From positions 1-30,230 of IMG/VR virus record IMGVR_UViG_3300034093_001897: 30,230 bases of DNA. One strand, given 5' to 3'. Positions 14,758-22,567 of this stretch are shown here, in pieces. Source of the stretch: a virus. Under the pieces are notes generated by a model that worked only from the letters and a program-made list of their open reading frames with translations, was not told where the DNA came from and did no database searches. Positions within the stretch are counted from its first letter, which is position 1, and the number at the start of each line of letters is the position of its first letter. Made by a program: the position numbers and the translations under genes.

Positions 14758-15594
14758 ATGGCACAACACACAAACTATTGGTCTTGCTCACCGTTCGCTG
14801 ATTGGCTTCGCGGTACTAAAAAACTGGCCGCGGGTACATCCGATGAATGGGATGACTGGACCACAGCCGCTCAGATGAAGCACAACTTCCGCTATTGGTT
14901 AGCAGAAGAAGCACTTGGACACATCCAAGATTTTGTCACTTGGCCTGTAAGGACTCTTTATGATATCAAGTACTACATTAACAACCGTTGGGTTAGTCGC
15001 ACTCATAGCCTTACCGCTCATCCCCGGGATATTAAGCCTGGCCAGTGGCAGGACGTGGGGAACCGCTTTTTGCCTTGCTTATTCAATGAGTTGGTTGATT
15101 TTGTTGAGATAGAATCAGCTTGGAGTCATATTGCCTGGGGCGACAAAGAAGCTCGTGCCAAGTATGATCCTCCCTTCTGGGCCAGTGGTTGGTTCCGTTG
15201 GCGTGTGTGGCGTTGCCCACAGGCTGGTCTCGATCACTTAGACTGGGCAATGACACTGACCAACACTGACTGGTGCCAACCAGACGATCCAGAATACGGC
15301 AAGCCCACCGGACAAGCAGAACGTGCCAAAGAAATCAAAGAACTCTACACCTGGTGGACTGTGACCTATCGTGCTCGTCCTGATCCATATGATGCCAGTG
15401 GCTGGAGTGACTACTGCGAACAGGCTAGAATTCTCAATGGTGGCAAATTGTTTGGTGGTAAGAGTACTCCTGAACTTAAAAAACTAAGCGATAAATCACA
15501 CAAGCTACTTCAGAAAATTGAAGCCGCATATGAAAAAGAAGATGAAGTCATGATGATCCGATTAATCAAGGCTAGAGATAGTTTATGGACCTAA
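14758..15594 (+). CDS. Trp-rich phage protein of unknown function
   Basis: The 278-residue protein is unusually rich in tryptophan: WSCSPFADWLRG, SGWFRWRVWRC, TNTDWC and ELYTWWTVTYR are examples. There is no signal peptide or membrane helix. The C-terminal ~40 residues are helical with SHKLLQKIEAAYEKEDE. I recognise similar proteins in marine T4-like phages but no function is known to me. A perfect sigma70 promoter directly precedes it, so early host-RNA-polymerase transcription is expected. It overlaps the next gene by 10 nt. Confidence 0.7.
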   Translation: MAQHTNYWSCSPFADWLRGTKKLAAGTSDEWDDWTTAAQMKHNFRYWLAEEALGHIQDFVTWPVRTLYDIKYYINNRWVSRTHSLTAHPRDIKPGQWQDVGNRFLPCLFNELVDFVEIESAWSHIAWGDKEARAKYDPPFWASGWFRWRVWRCPQAGLDHLDWAMTLTNTDWCQPDDPEYGKPTGQAERAKEIKELYTWWTVTYRARPDPYDASGWSDYCEQARILNGGKLFGGKSTPELKKLSDKSHKLLQKIEAAYEKEDEVMMIRLIKARDSLWT

Positions 15595-15926
15595 CAGCCG
15601 AAGCTCCAGCTAGGAGTATTTTAAAAGTTAATGAGTGGGGTACATCTAAAATGTACAAGGTTGTCTGCGAATGCGGCAACGATGATTGTACACATACCGT
15701 TGATATAGAGGCAGAAGATACCGGCGTAACTGTAACCATTTATACTAAAACAAGAACTAACTTTTGGTCAATGAATCGTTGGCAACACATTTGGACATTG
15801 TTAATCAACGGCCATGTAGACTTCGAAACTAACATACATTTGTCAGAACAAAGTGCTCTTAATTATAGTGAAACACTAAAACAAGCTGTATATGATGTTA
15901 AAAATTTCAAGAAGCCCCTCCCGTAA
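15585..15926 (+). CDS. small phage protein with a possible zinc site
   Basis: The 113-residue protein has a CECGNDDCTH cluster at about 29-38, which looks like a metal knuckle, followed by alternating strands (TVTIYTKTRTNFWSM and HIWTLLINGHVDFE). It overlaps the preceding gene by 10 nt. The next gene begins inside its 3' end. Together with its neighbours it forms a tightly packed early block behind the 14720 promoter. Function unknown. Confidence 0.65.
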   Translation: MDLTAEAPARSILKVNEWGTSKMYKVVCECGNDDCTHTVDIEAEDTGVTVTIYTKTRTNFWSMNRWQHIWTLLINGHVDFETNIHLSEQSALNYSETLKQAVYDVKNFKKPLP

Positions 15927-16464
15927 TACTTTTCAAAAAGAAAAGTATATCGAACGCTGTAAGGAAGAGGGCAAAGAGCCTAGCAAAGCATATATTAGAA
16001 TGTACGAAGAACATAATTTTGATAAACTGATCAAAGAAGAGGATCCCAATTGGCGTAAAGACAATATGGAATATGATCTTCGATCCACTGATTGGATACT
16101 GGCCAAGGTTCGTGAAAGTAATGTGTATGCTCAGAATCTCTATGCCTCAATGTGCAATATGCAGTTTATCAAAATGGATGTTTTACCTATTCTAAAAAAT
16201 CAACGCTGGTCGTGTTCGTGGAGATATGCTGGTGGTATCGTTGCCGATATGCAGGAGAAAGGCGATTACATTGATTGGTATTGTAGCGGTATTAGAGATA
16301 CTAGAACTCTAATTGCAAGCGAGTTTGCTGTGCTCACTGAGCAACAACAACTGGCCTATAAAGAAGGTGAAGGCTATGTTAGCGAAGGCATAGTCACTGA
16401 TGAGATCCGTGAGGATCTATTTCGTCTGGGCTGGGTAGTCCAAGACGATAGAATGGACGACTAA
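15895..16464 (+). CDS. conserved phage protein of unknown function
   Basis: The 189-residue protein starts at ATG 15895, with another ATG directly before it at 15892, so it overlaps the previous gene by about 32-35 nt. The N-terminus KISRSPSRNTFQKEKYIERC is basic, then comes a long mixed helix region with YAQNLYASMCNMQF, and WSCSWRYAGGIVADMQEKGDYIDWYCSG. The N-terminal SPSRNTFQKE pattern is one I know from other marine phage proteins. The C-terminus is acidic (DEIREDLFRLGWVVQDDR). No catalytic motif can be assigned. Confidence 0.65.
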   Translation: MLKISRSPSRNTFQKEKYIERCKEEGKEPSKAYIRMYEEHNFDKLIKEEDPNWRKDNMEYDLRSTDWILAKVRESNVYAQNLYASMCNMQFIKMDVLPILKNQRWSCSWRYAGGIVADMQEKGDYIDWYCSGIRDTRTLIASEFAVLTEQQQLAYKEGEGYVSEGIVTDEIREDLFRLGWVVQDDRMDD

Positions 16465-16487
16465 CCAAAAGGAGACAATAGTCCAAA

Positions 16488-16682
16488 ATGAACTGGGAAC
16501 TTTATGAAGTATGGGCCGAGGACGATGCCGGCCAAGAAGAGTTGATTGAAACAACCAACAGCCGTAAGCAGGCTTTTGAAATTGCTCAGACTCAATTAAA
16601 TTTGGGCTATATTGCCAGCATTGTGTATTTGGAAAACGAAGATGGCGAGTTAGAAAAGGTCAAAAGATTTGAACACAGTTGA
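16488..16682 (+). CDS. small acidic phage protein
   Basis: The 64-residue protein reads MNWELYEVWAEDD, then a helix and LNLGYIASIVYLENEDG, ending KRFEHS. It is probably a small alpha/beta fold. GGAG at 16471-16474 is 13 nt upstream of the ATG, further than ideal. It follows the preceding gene by 23 nt. Its last bases form the -35 box of the next promoter. Confidence 0.6.
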   Translation: MNWELYEVWAEDDAGQEELIETTNSRKQAFEIAQTQLNLGYIASIVYLENEDGELEKVKRFEHS

Positions 16683-16707
16683 CAATCTTGATAAATGGTG
16701 TTATACT
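16679..16707 (+). promoter_or_regulatory. sigma70 promoter TTGACA-N17-TATACT
   Basis: TTGACA (16679-16684), 17-nt spacer, TATACT (16702-16707). A start near 16714 gives a 24-nt leader that carries GGAG (16729-16732) before ATG 16738. Confidence 0.85.
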
Positions 16708-16737
16708 ATAAGTATTGTTTAACACACTGGAGTGAAA

Positions 16738-17910
16738 ATGGCTACTAACGCAAAACATTTGGCAGAAGTTCGTGCAAAGAAGGGTCGTGACTTTAGCCCA
16801 AAATGGGAAGGACACGAAACCTGGGATACCAATCAATTCTTACGCCAGTTTCATTCTGCCATGGCCTGGTATCGTTTAGAAAGTTCTGCCAAGGAACTCA
16901 AACCCAAAGTGATAGATTGGATGGGTCGTCAGGGCTGTACCAAAGAAGATATTTCTGCATTTAAGAAAACCAAAGACAATCGTTGCGGCATGACAATGGG
17001 TGCAGTTGCAGCCTGTCTACTCAAAGGTATGCCTAGTGTTCGTGACGAGTTCAATGAAGGTAGAGACACTGCCGTTTGGTTGCGGGCTCGTATCAACGAA
17101 GTTATTGAGCAGGGACGGGACGATGTTGATGACAGCGATAGCGGCATTGAGGTTAAAAAAGATGTATATGTTCCTAGCATCCAAGAACGGCTTCGTGAAG
17201 TGTCTTTGGGAATGACTGAGGAAATTGAAGCAGCCATCGAAGCGTTTCAAACTGATCCCGAAACATTTGATCCAAAGGCATTTAAAATGCTGAACTTGCT
17301 CAAGGCAAAACAGGCCAAGGCAGCTCACGCTCGGATCATTCGTGACTTTTATGCTCGTGACCTTACAGAGCTACTTGAGCTCGCCAGTGGCAAAGCTGAC
17401 GAGCAGTTGAAAGAAGGCTACAGTCACCGTAGCAAGAAACAGATTAAATCCTTTATTGCATTTTTACAAGAAATTGAAAGTGCCTGCAATATGCTAATGC
17501 AAGAGGCCAAGGTTAACAAGAAGCCCCGTGCTAAAAAGGTTGTCAGCAAAGACAAGATCATTGCCAAACTCAAGTACAAGAAGAGCGACGAGCCTCTCAA
17601 ACTGGTTAGTATTAATCCAGCAGACATTATTGGTGCTCAGGAATTATGGATTTTTAACAGTAAAACACGCAAACTTGGCAAGTATGTGGCTGCTGAGTTC
17701 CAGGAACTTGGTATCAAAGGCACCACTATTACAGGCTTCAACGAAATAAAAAGTGTGCAAAAAACTTTGCGTAAGCCTGCAGAACAAATCAAGGCCTTTA
17801 AAGAGGCTGGCAAAGTGGTTCTTCGCAAGTTTCTTGAAGAGATTAATGCAGTAGATACCAAGATGAACGGTCGAATCAACGAAGATATTATGCTGTTAAA
17901 GATTGCATAA
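16738..17910 (+). CDS. large conserved phage protein of unknown function
   Basis: The 390-residue protein starts at ATG 16738, since GGAG sits 5 nt upstream; a GTG at 16732 is in frame but overlaps that site. The N-terminus has KGRDFSPKWEGHETWD and LRQFHSAMAWYRLE; the middle is helical and charged (PEAAFK-like stretches such as EEIEAAIEAFQTDPETFDPK); the C-terminal ~130 residues are Lys-rich with KKPRAKKVVSKDKIIAKL and a beta segment ELWIFNSKTRKLGKYVAAEF. The Lys-rich part suggests nucleic acid contact. I know homologues in cyanophage-like genomes without assigned function. It has its own strong promoter. Confidence 0.7.
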   Translation: MATNAKHLAEVRAKKGRDFSPKWEGHETWDTNQFLRQFHSAMAWYRLESSAKELKPKVIDWMGRQGCTKEDISAFKKTKDNRCGMTMGAVAACLLKGMPSVRDEFNEGRDTAVWLRARINEVIEQGRDDVDDSDSGIEVKKDVYVPSIQERLREVSLGMTEEIEAAIEAFQTDPETFDPKAFKMLNLLKAKQAKAAHARIIRDFYARDLTELLELASGKADEQLKEGYSHRSKKQIKSFIAFLQEIESACNMLMQEAKVNKKPRAKKVVSKDKIIAKLKYKKSDEPLKLVSINPADIIGAQELWIFNSKTRKLGKYVAAEFQELGIKGTTITGFNEIKSVQKTLRKPAEQIKAFKEAGKVVLRKFLEEINAVDTKMNGRINEDIMLLKIA

Positions 17911-17927
17911 TATTTCAGTGAGAGTTT

Positions 17928-17935
17928 GATAAATA
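17928..17935 (+). promoter_or_regulatory. late-type octamer GATAAATA, 5 nt before the next gene
   Basis: GATAAATA is followed by CTGAT and ATG 17941, with no Shine-Dalgarno near the start. It lies in a 30-nt intergenic gap and so is not forced by coding sequence. Confidence 0.65.
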
Positions 17936-17940
17936 CTGAT

Positions 17941-18819
17941 ATGAATAATACCAATATCGATCAAACTCTTACTGAATTCAACGATGCTTTTAAAGCACTG
18001 TTGGAACAGGCACATCGACCTGTTGCTCAGGAAATTACACAATTTGTAGAATTTCGTGCCAAAGACGGTAGCACAAATAACGGCAAGGGCATCCTTTGGT
18101 TCGGTGAAGGTAATGTAAAACAATTTGTGTACAATGAAAAGCCGGATAGATTTTTCTCATCTGAGCACATTGAACTATTCAAAGATCGCACATTGATCAT
18201 TGGCGGAGTGCCTATTCTTTCTTCTACGGAACTAGGCACATCTGTAACAAAGAGCAATCTACGTGAACTAGGAAGACTTCGAGGATTGATCGTAGACGGA
18301 TCAATAGTAATCGATCAATACATCTATTACAATAAAGAAAATAATAGACTGGGACTAGGTACGGACACTCCAAATGCAGGATTATCTGTAGCAGAAGACG
18401 GCATTGAGGTTATGCTTGGAACTAAAGATCAAACACGAGGAATGGTAGGAACACATGCCAGTACTCCTTTTGACATTATCACCGATAATACAACTAGAAT
18501 AAGCGTATCACCTAATGGAAATATACAACTAGGCAACACTGAACAACCCCCTATTCAAGTGTCAATTCATGGAAAATTAAGTATTGGAGTCAAGAATCCC
18601 GATCCAGCGGTCGATTTACACGTAAACGGATCAGTAAGATTTAACGGACATATGCAGTCATATGCAAGCACACCCCCGGACTATGGTGCATACACTCGAG
18701 GTGACATAGTTTGGAATTCAGAACCAGAAATTAAAAAGTATATAGGTTGGGTCTGTGCAAAATCCGGTGTGCCAGGAACTTGGTTACCATTCGGAGAAAT
18801 CAAAGAAAGAGATAGATGA
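17941..18819 (+). CDS. virion structural / fibre-like protein
   Basis: The 292-residue protein starts at ATG 17941; an in-frame TTG at 17926 overlaps the promoter octamer and is unlikely. The N-terminal 100 residues are mixed (for example EITQFVEFRAKDGS and DRTLIIGGVPILSS). The rest shows the fibre pattern found in phage tail proteins: YYNKENNRLGLGTDTPNAGL, ISVSPNGNIQLGN, KLSIGVKNPDPAVDLHVNGS and SVRFNGHMQ, then a short GDIVWNSEP ... YIGWVCAKSGVPGTW end. Late-type promoter placement agrees with a virion role. The next gene overlaps its stop by 4 nt. Confidence 0.7.
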   Translation: MNNTNIDQTLTEFNDAFKALLEQAHRPVAQEITQFVEFRAKDGSTNNGKGILWFGEGNVKQFVYNEKPDRFFSSEHIELFKDRTLIIGGVPILSSTELGTSVTKSNLRELGRLRGLIVDGSIVIDQYIYYNKENNRLGLGTDTPNAGLSVAEDGIEVMLGTKDQTRGMVGTHASTPFDIITDNTTRISVSPNGNIQLGNTEQPPIQVSIHGKLSIGVKNPDPAVDLHVNGSVRFNGHMQSYASTPPDYGAYTRGDIVWNSEPEIKKYIGWVCAKSGVPGTWLPFGEIKERDR

Positions 18820-19451
18820 TACCTAATTCTGTACTGGTAATGGGCAATGGCGAAAGTCGTGGTTCTATTAATATACAAAATTTATTAGGTAATATATTAT
18901 TGGTAGGCTGTAACGCCATACATCGAGACGCTGTGGTCAATCACCTTATTTGCTGTGATGAACGTATGGTAAGAGAAGCAGTAGAAAATCCAAACACAGC
19001 TTCAACATTTATATATGTTCGAGAACACGCATATCAATGGTTTCGCAAGGTGCAAAAGCACAAAAATATAATTCTATTACCTGATATTCCCAATCAAGAA
19101 CACAATAGAATTGATCAACCAAGAAATTGGGGTAGTGGAACTTATGCATTACTGGTTGCTTCTCAGTTGCCAGACATTAAAAAAGTTTATCTATTGGGTT
19201 TTGATTTATACGGTAACGATACGTTAGTAAACAATCTTTATAAAAACACAAAAAATTATTCTTCCGGAGGATCACACTCAGTTGATCCTAGCTATTGGAT
19301 TTGGCAAGCAGCCAAAGTATTCAAATTGTTTCCTACTATAGAATATAATATTGTGAATCATGACAAATGGCTGATGCCACCAGAATGGAAAAAATCTAAT
19401 GTTGGGTTTCTTAGCATAGATAATTTTAAGAATCAGTTGCAAAACAGTTAA
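18816..19451 (+). CDS. MptE/DUF115-like or sialyltransferase-like protein
   Basis: The 211-residue protein has a Rossmann-like start, VLVMGNGESRGSIN, then ILLVGCNAIHRD and VVNHLICCDERMV. NWGSGTYALLVASQLPDIKKVYLLGFDLYG is a pattern shared by MptE-like/DUF115 proteins and CST-type sialyltransferases, where the GS-G-x-A-L-A and GFDL segments line the nucleotide site. In phages such proteins often accompany surface-glycan genes, and kdsA plus a glycosyltransferase lie downstream. It overlaps the fibre-like gene by 4 nt, so the pair is coupled. Transfer of an activated sugar to host or virion glycan is a reasonable but untested idea. Confidence 0.55.
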   Translation: MIPNSVLVMGNGESRGSINIQNLLGNILLVGCNAIHRDAVVNHLICCDERMVREAVENPNTASTFIYVREHAYQWFRKVQKHKNIILLPDIPNQEHNRIDQPRNWGSGTYALLVASQLPDIKKVYLLGFDLYGNDTLVNNLYKNTKNYSSGGSHSVDPSYWIWQAAKVFKLFPTIEYNIVNHDKWLMPPEWKKSNVGFLSIDNFKNQLQNS

Positions 19452-19465
19452 ATAGACTGTATACT
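19437..19465 (+). promoter_or_regulatory. sigma70-like promoter for the queD block
   Basis: TTGCAA (19437-19442), 17-nt spacer, TATACT (19460-19465) preceded by TG. The leader of about 80 nt up to ATG 19553 carries AAGGAG; I see no further element in it. Confidence 0.6.
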
Positions 19466-19552
19466 AAAACTTAGCGGACTTTCTACGTCATTCATCCCGC
19501 TTTATAAACTCTGCATGTCGTCAAACTTGCTACCTTACAAAGGAGACTAGAG

Positions 19553-20059
19553 ATGGCAAATCTACAACCCGTACTTTATAAGTACACTTCGACAAAAGAA
19601 TATCACGATGCATTTCCCTGTGCTTACAGGCAATGGAGAAGTGATAGTCACTGTAATCTAATTCACGGCTATTCATTTAGCATGAAATTTTACTTTGGCA
19701 CCAACGACCTAGACGTCCGCAATTGGGCGGCTGACTATGGTGGTTTGAAAGAACTTAAAAAGACACTGGAAGATCAATTTGATCATACACTAATTGTTGC
19801 ACAAGACGATCCATGTCTTGCTACATTTAAAATGTTGCAAGAAAAGAATATGGCTAAGATTGTTATCCTGCCGGCACTAGGCTGTGAAGCACTAAGCGAC
19901 ATGCTTTACAAATACGTGAATGGTGTTTACATTCCAGAAATGTGGGGTCCTGGTGAAGCAGCTAGGCTTTGGTGTTATCGTGTAGAAGTACGTGAGACAC
20001 AGAGCAATATGGCTTTCCGTGAAGGTCATCGAGAATGGAATGAGGATCTGTTTGCGTGA
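19553..20059 (+). CDS. queD: 6-pyruvoyl-tetrahydropterin synthase / 6-carboxytetrahydropterin synthase (QueD-like)
   Basis: The 168-residue protein aligns by motif to QueD/PTPS: catalytic Cys34 in HCNLIHGYSF, D77-H78 in FDHTLIV, DYGGLKELK for the conserved D-x-x-L-K, and VEVRET for the C-terminal glutamate. Of the three zinc histidines of E. coli QueD only one is retained (H38 of HGY). The second histidine of HGH is Tyr40, and the EAAHRL histidine aligns with Tyr25 in FPCAYRQW. QueD makes the 7-deazaguanine precursor CPH4, used for queuosine or deazaguanine DNA modification in some phages; no queE, queC or dpdA gene is in this window. It has a strong AAGGAG site and overlaps the next gene by 4 nt. 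Confidence 0.8.
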   Translation: MANLQPVLYKYTSTKEYHDAFPCAYRQWRSDSHCNLIHGYSFSMKFYFGTNDLDVRNWAADYGGLKELKKTLEDQFDHTLIVAQDDPCLATFKMLQEKNMAKIVILPALGCEALSDMLYKYVNGVYIPEMWGPGEAARLWCYRVEVRETQSNMAFREGHREWNEDLFA

Positions 20060-20247
20060 ACTCGCTTGAACGTATATGGGCCCGGGCGACCGGGCACCTA
20101 ATGGGTCAAACAGATGAGGATAGACCAGATGTGCCCATCCTTTCTCTACGCGAAGCTCGAATTGCTCTATTCTTTAAAACATTCTGGGTAATTATTCATG
20201 TTATAACCTGTCTGTTTATTATTGCCAACACCATTAGACATTGGTAA
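20056..20247 (+). CDS. small membrane protein
   Basis: The 63-residue protein starts at GTG 20056 and overlaps queD by 4 nt (GTGA). The first 35 residues are hydrophilic ([19 protein letters not shown]); residues ~38-58 ([20 protein letters not shown]) form one transmembrane helix. Its stop codon lies inside the late-type octamer for kdsA. Function unknown; a holin-type role is not supported by position or a second helix. Confidence 0.6.
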   Translation: MNSLERIWARATGHLMGQTDEDRPDVPILSLREARIALFFKTFWVIIHVITCLFIIANTIRHW

Positions 20248-20250
20248 ATA
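20243..20250 (+). promoter_or_regulatory. late-type octamer GGTAAATA, 5 nt before kdsA
   Basis: GGTAAATA, one mismatch to NATAAATA, is followed by ATTAT and ATG 20256 with no Shine-Dalgarno. It overlaps the stop codon of the preceding gene. Confidence 0.45.
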
Positions 20251-20255
20251 ATTAT

Positions 20256-21089
20256 ATGCGTACATTTAACATTCATAATATAAAATTAGGAAACAACGAG
20301 CCGTTGGTATTGATTGCCGGGCCTTGTCAAATTGAAAGTCTAGACCATACACTCGAAACTGCACATAGCATAAAAGAAACCTGCGATAGTTTAGGAATTA
20401 AATTTATCTATAAAAGCAGCTTTGACAAAGCCAATCGATCTAGCATATCAACTCAACGAGGTATTGGAATTGACGAAGGTTTAAAAATTCTCAATACCGT
20501 TAAACATCAGTTAGGAGTGCCAGTTTTAACTGACATTCACGAAAGCTATCAGGCAGAACTGTGTGCTACAGCTGGCATTGATGTACTACAGATCCCAGCA
20601 TTTCTCTGTAGACAGACTGACCTATTGTTGGCAGCAGGTGCTACAGGCTGTGCCATCAATGTCAAGAAGGGGCAGTTCCTTGCACCTCACGATATGAAGA
20701 ACGTTGCGACAAAGATTGCTTCAACTGGCAATGACCGCATCATGTTATGCGAAAGAGGATACACTCATGGATATAATAATCTTGTTGTTGATATGCGTAG
20801 TCTACCCATTATGGCAAGCACCGGGTATCCAGTGGTCTTTGATGCCACACATAGTGTTCAGCAACCAGGGGGATTGGGCTCAGTCTCCGGAGGGGATCGT
20901 ACTATGGTCCCGTACCTCGCGAGGGCAGCAGTGGCCACCGGATGCGTAAGTGCAGTGTTTATGGAATGTCATGAAGATCCAGACAATGCCCCTAGCGATG
21001 GTCCCAATATGATAATGTTGTCTAATCTTAAAAACGTGTTAGAAAGTCTTATAAAAATAGATGGAATTGTTAAATCCTCCTCAAACTAA
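20256..21089 (+). CDS. kdsA: Kdo-8-phosphate synthase
   Basis: The product has 277 residues from ATG 20256 (MRTFNIHN); an upstream in-frame start at 20241 overlaps the previous stop and octamer. Signatures are [81 protein letters not shown] and [13 protein letters not shown]. Cys24 in GPC indicates the metal-dependent class rather than the E. coli type, which has Asn there. It condenses arabinose-5-phosphate with phosphoenolpyruvate to give Kdo-8-phosphate. The phosphatase and arabinose-5-phosphate isomerase are not in the window. The downstream glycosyltransferase start overlaps its end by 29 nt. Confidence 0.95.
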   Translation: MRTFNIHNIKLGNNEPLVLIAGPCQIESLDHTLETAHSIKETCDSLGIKFIYKSSFDKANRSSISTQRGIGIDEGLKILNTVKHQLGVPVLTDIHESYQAELCATAGIDVLQIPAFLCRQTDLLLAAGATGCAINVKKGQFLAPHDMKNVATKIASTGNDRIMLCERGYTHGYNNLVVDMRSLPIMASTGYPVVFDATHSVQQPGGLGSVSGGDRTMVPYLARAAVATGCVSAVFMECHEDPDNAPSDGPNMIMLSNLKNVLESLIKIDGIVKSSSN

Positions 21090-21876
21090 ACAAGAACGAA
21101 AGCGACTCAAGGCTATTAGAAGATTTGAAAAAGAGTCTCAACATCTGCAAAAAGAAATTGGTGTCGGTGATGCTAATCCTGAAAAAGTAACTGTTCTGTG
21201 TGTAAAATTTGGTACTAAGTACGGGCGTGAATATATCGAACGACTTCGGAACATGGTATCCCGCCATCTTACGGTACCTTATGAATTTGTCTGCATCACT
21301 GATGATCAACACTCCATACCTGGTGTTCGAAGTATTGTGCAACCTATGAAAAATTATAAAAAAATATGGTGGCACAAGGTACATATGTTTGATCCTGGGC
21401 TGCCAATACAAGGAAGAATATTATATTTTGATCTTGACGTGATAATACACGCCAATATTGATAGTCTTGCAATCGGTCACGGACATAGTTTCTTGGGTAT
21501 CAAAGATTTTAATAGAAAATTTCATGCTTCGTGGACCTATCTCAATAGTTCAGTTATGAGTTGGATACACGGATCACAAACTCATATCTATCAAGAATTT
21601 AATAATAACCCAAACGAAGCACAAAAACTGCAAGGTGATCAAGATTGGATATGGAAAACCAGCAAGGATCGTATAAAGTTTTGGCCCATAGAATGGATTC
21701 AAAGTTACAAATGGGAAATTCGCAGTCGCGAAGAACTGGTGTTGAAGGACGGTAAACGAAACTTCAAGTCAGTGATCAATCCAAAAATTCCAATCAATTG
21801 CAGTGTTTGTGTATTTCACGGAGATCCAAATCCTCACGATGTTTTAGATCCGTATGTAGTTGACAACTGGCGGTGA
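21061..21876 (+). CDS. glycosyltransferase with DxD motif
   Basis: The 271-residue protein starts at ATG 21061, inside the last 29 nt of kdsA. After a basic helical leader ([17 protein letters not shown]), [13 protein letters not shown] and EFVCITDD give the nucleotide-binding core. [13 protein letters not shown] (D124-x-D126) is the metal/sugar-nucleotide DxD, GDQDWIW is the usual acceptor-side motif, and [12 protein letters not shown] resembles the GT8-like C-terminal metal histidine. It would transfer a sugar to a glycan or protein. Placement directly after kdsA suggests work on Kdo-containing or neighbouring surface glycans. Its 3' end contains the -35 box of the 21860 promoter. Confidence 0.75.
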   Translation: MELLNPPQTKQERKRLKAIRRFEKESQHLQKEIGVGDANPEKVTVLCVKFGTKYGREYIERLRNMVSRHLTVPYEFVCITDDQHSIPGVRSIVQPMKNYKKIWWHKVHMFDPGLPIQGRILYFDLDVIIHANIDSLAIGHGHSFLGIKDFNRKFHASWTYLNSSVMSWIHGSQTHIYQEFNNNPNEAQKLQGDQDWIWKTSKDRIKFWPIEWIQSYKWEIRSREELVLKDGKRNFKSVINPKIPINCSVCVFHGDPNPHDVLDPYVVDNWR

Positions 21877-21888
21877 TTGTGCTATAAT
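21860..21888 (+). promoter_or_regulatory. consensus sigma70 promoter TTGACA-N17-TATAAT
   Basis: TTGACA (21860-21865), 17-nt spacer, TATAAT (21883-21888). The predicted start, 7 nt after the last base of the -10 box, is 21895, the A of the next gene's ATG. The -35 box lies within the preceding coding sequence. Confidence 0.9.
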
Positions 21889-21894
21889 AATAGC

Positions 21895-22197
21895 ATGACT
21901 ACTATTACCCCCGAAGCATTACGCACTCTGCTTCTTGAAAACGAGTGTGTTGTTGAATTTACCAAAGTCAACGGCGAGACTCGAGCTATGCCCTGTACAC
22001 TCAAGGCAGAGCTCATTCCTGCTCCTACTCCCCATATTAGTAACACAGACAATCCCGTTGACTTTCCCAAAGTTAAAAAAGAAAATCCTAATGTTATGAG
22101 TGTTTGGTGTTTAGATAAAAAGGAATGGCGATCCTTCCGTATCGCCAATGTGATCTCAGCGAAAGTAAAAGATGAAACTAACACAGTACAGTCGTAA
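21895..22197 (+). CDS. WYL_2/Sm-like SH3-fold phage protein
   Basis: The 100-residue protein starts at ATG 21895; the longer frame from 21877 would contain the promoter -10 box. LRTLLLENECVVEFTKVNGETRAMPCTL followed by NVMSVWCLDKKEWRSFRIANVIS is the pattern of the small WYL_2 (DUF2693) proteins found in marine T4-like phages, with an SH3/Sm-like barrel that may bind nucleic acid or ligands. There is no Shine-Dalgarno. The promoter directly upstream predicts leaderless translation. It overlaps the next gene by 26 nt. Confidence 0.72.
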   Translation: MTTITPEALRTLLLENECVVEFTKVNGETRAMPCTLKAELIPAPTPHISNTDNPVDFPKVKKENPNVMSVWCLDKKEWRSFRIANVISAKVKDETNTVQS

Positions 22198-22567
22198 TCG
22201 TATCCTAGAAACTTTTAACCGCTGGAATGTACCTAAAGAGTTTGCCGAGCCAATGTACAATTATCTTGTTCATGGGTTTAGTCCGGGCGGATGTTTTACC
22301 GCGGTGCTAGCCAATGACTTTCACCGTGCTATACGTAGCAGTCATCCTGGCAACACTGTCGAAGCATTTAAGGCTCTGTCTGGTTGGATAGATGAATGCA
22401 TACCTCCCGAAACAAAAGGTAACTATAATAATGTTGAAGTTTGGTGCAGTCTACCTGCAGATGTTCGTAGATCAATATTAGAAGACTGCGAAATAATCTA
22501 TACTGAGCAACAAGAAATTATGATGGCTCTGCAAAGTAAACCCACAGTTGAACCTGTCTTTTTTTAA
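22172..22567 (+). CDS. conserved phage protein of unknown function
   Basis: The 131-residue protein starts at ATG 22172 within the last 26 nt of the preceding gene. The sequence has NRILETFNRWNVPKEFAEPM and YNYLVHGFSPGGCFTAVLAN, then EAFKALSGWIDECIPP, and ends in an acidic helix with ILEDCEIIYTEQQEIMM. I know similar proteins from T4-like phages but no assigned role. Its stop shares one base with the uvsE ATG, so the three genes are translationally coupled under the 21860 promoter. Confidence 0.65.
   Translation: MKLTQYSRNRILETFNRWNVPKEFAEPMYNYLVHGFSPGGCFTAVLANDFHRAIRSSHPGNTVEAFKALSGWIDECIPPETKGNYNNVEVWCSLPADVRRSILEDCEIIYTEQQEIMMALQSKPTVEPVFF

Noticed and set aside
16929-17954. Several antisense and out-of-frame open frames inside the 390-residue gene
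   Set aside because: They overlap a long coding frame with a promoter and ribosome site; none has its own start signal.
20056-20247. Possible holin
   Set aside because: Only one transmembrane helix, no endolysin nearby and coupling to queD instead; no support for lysis.
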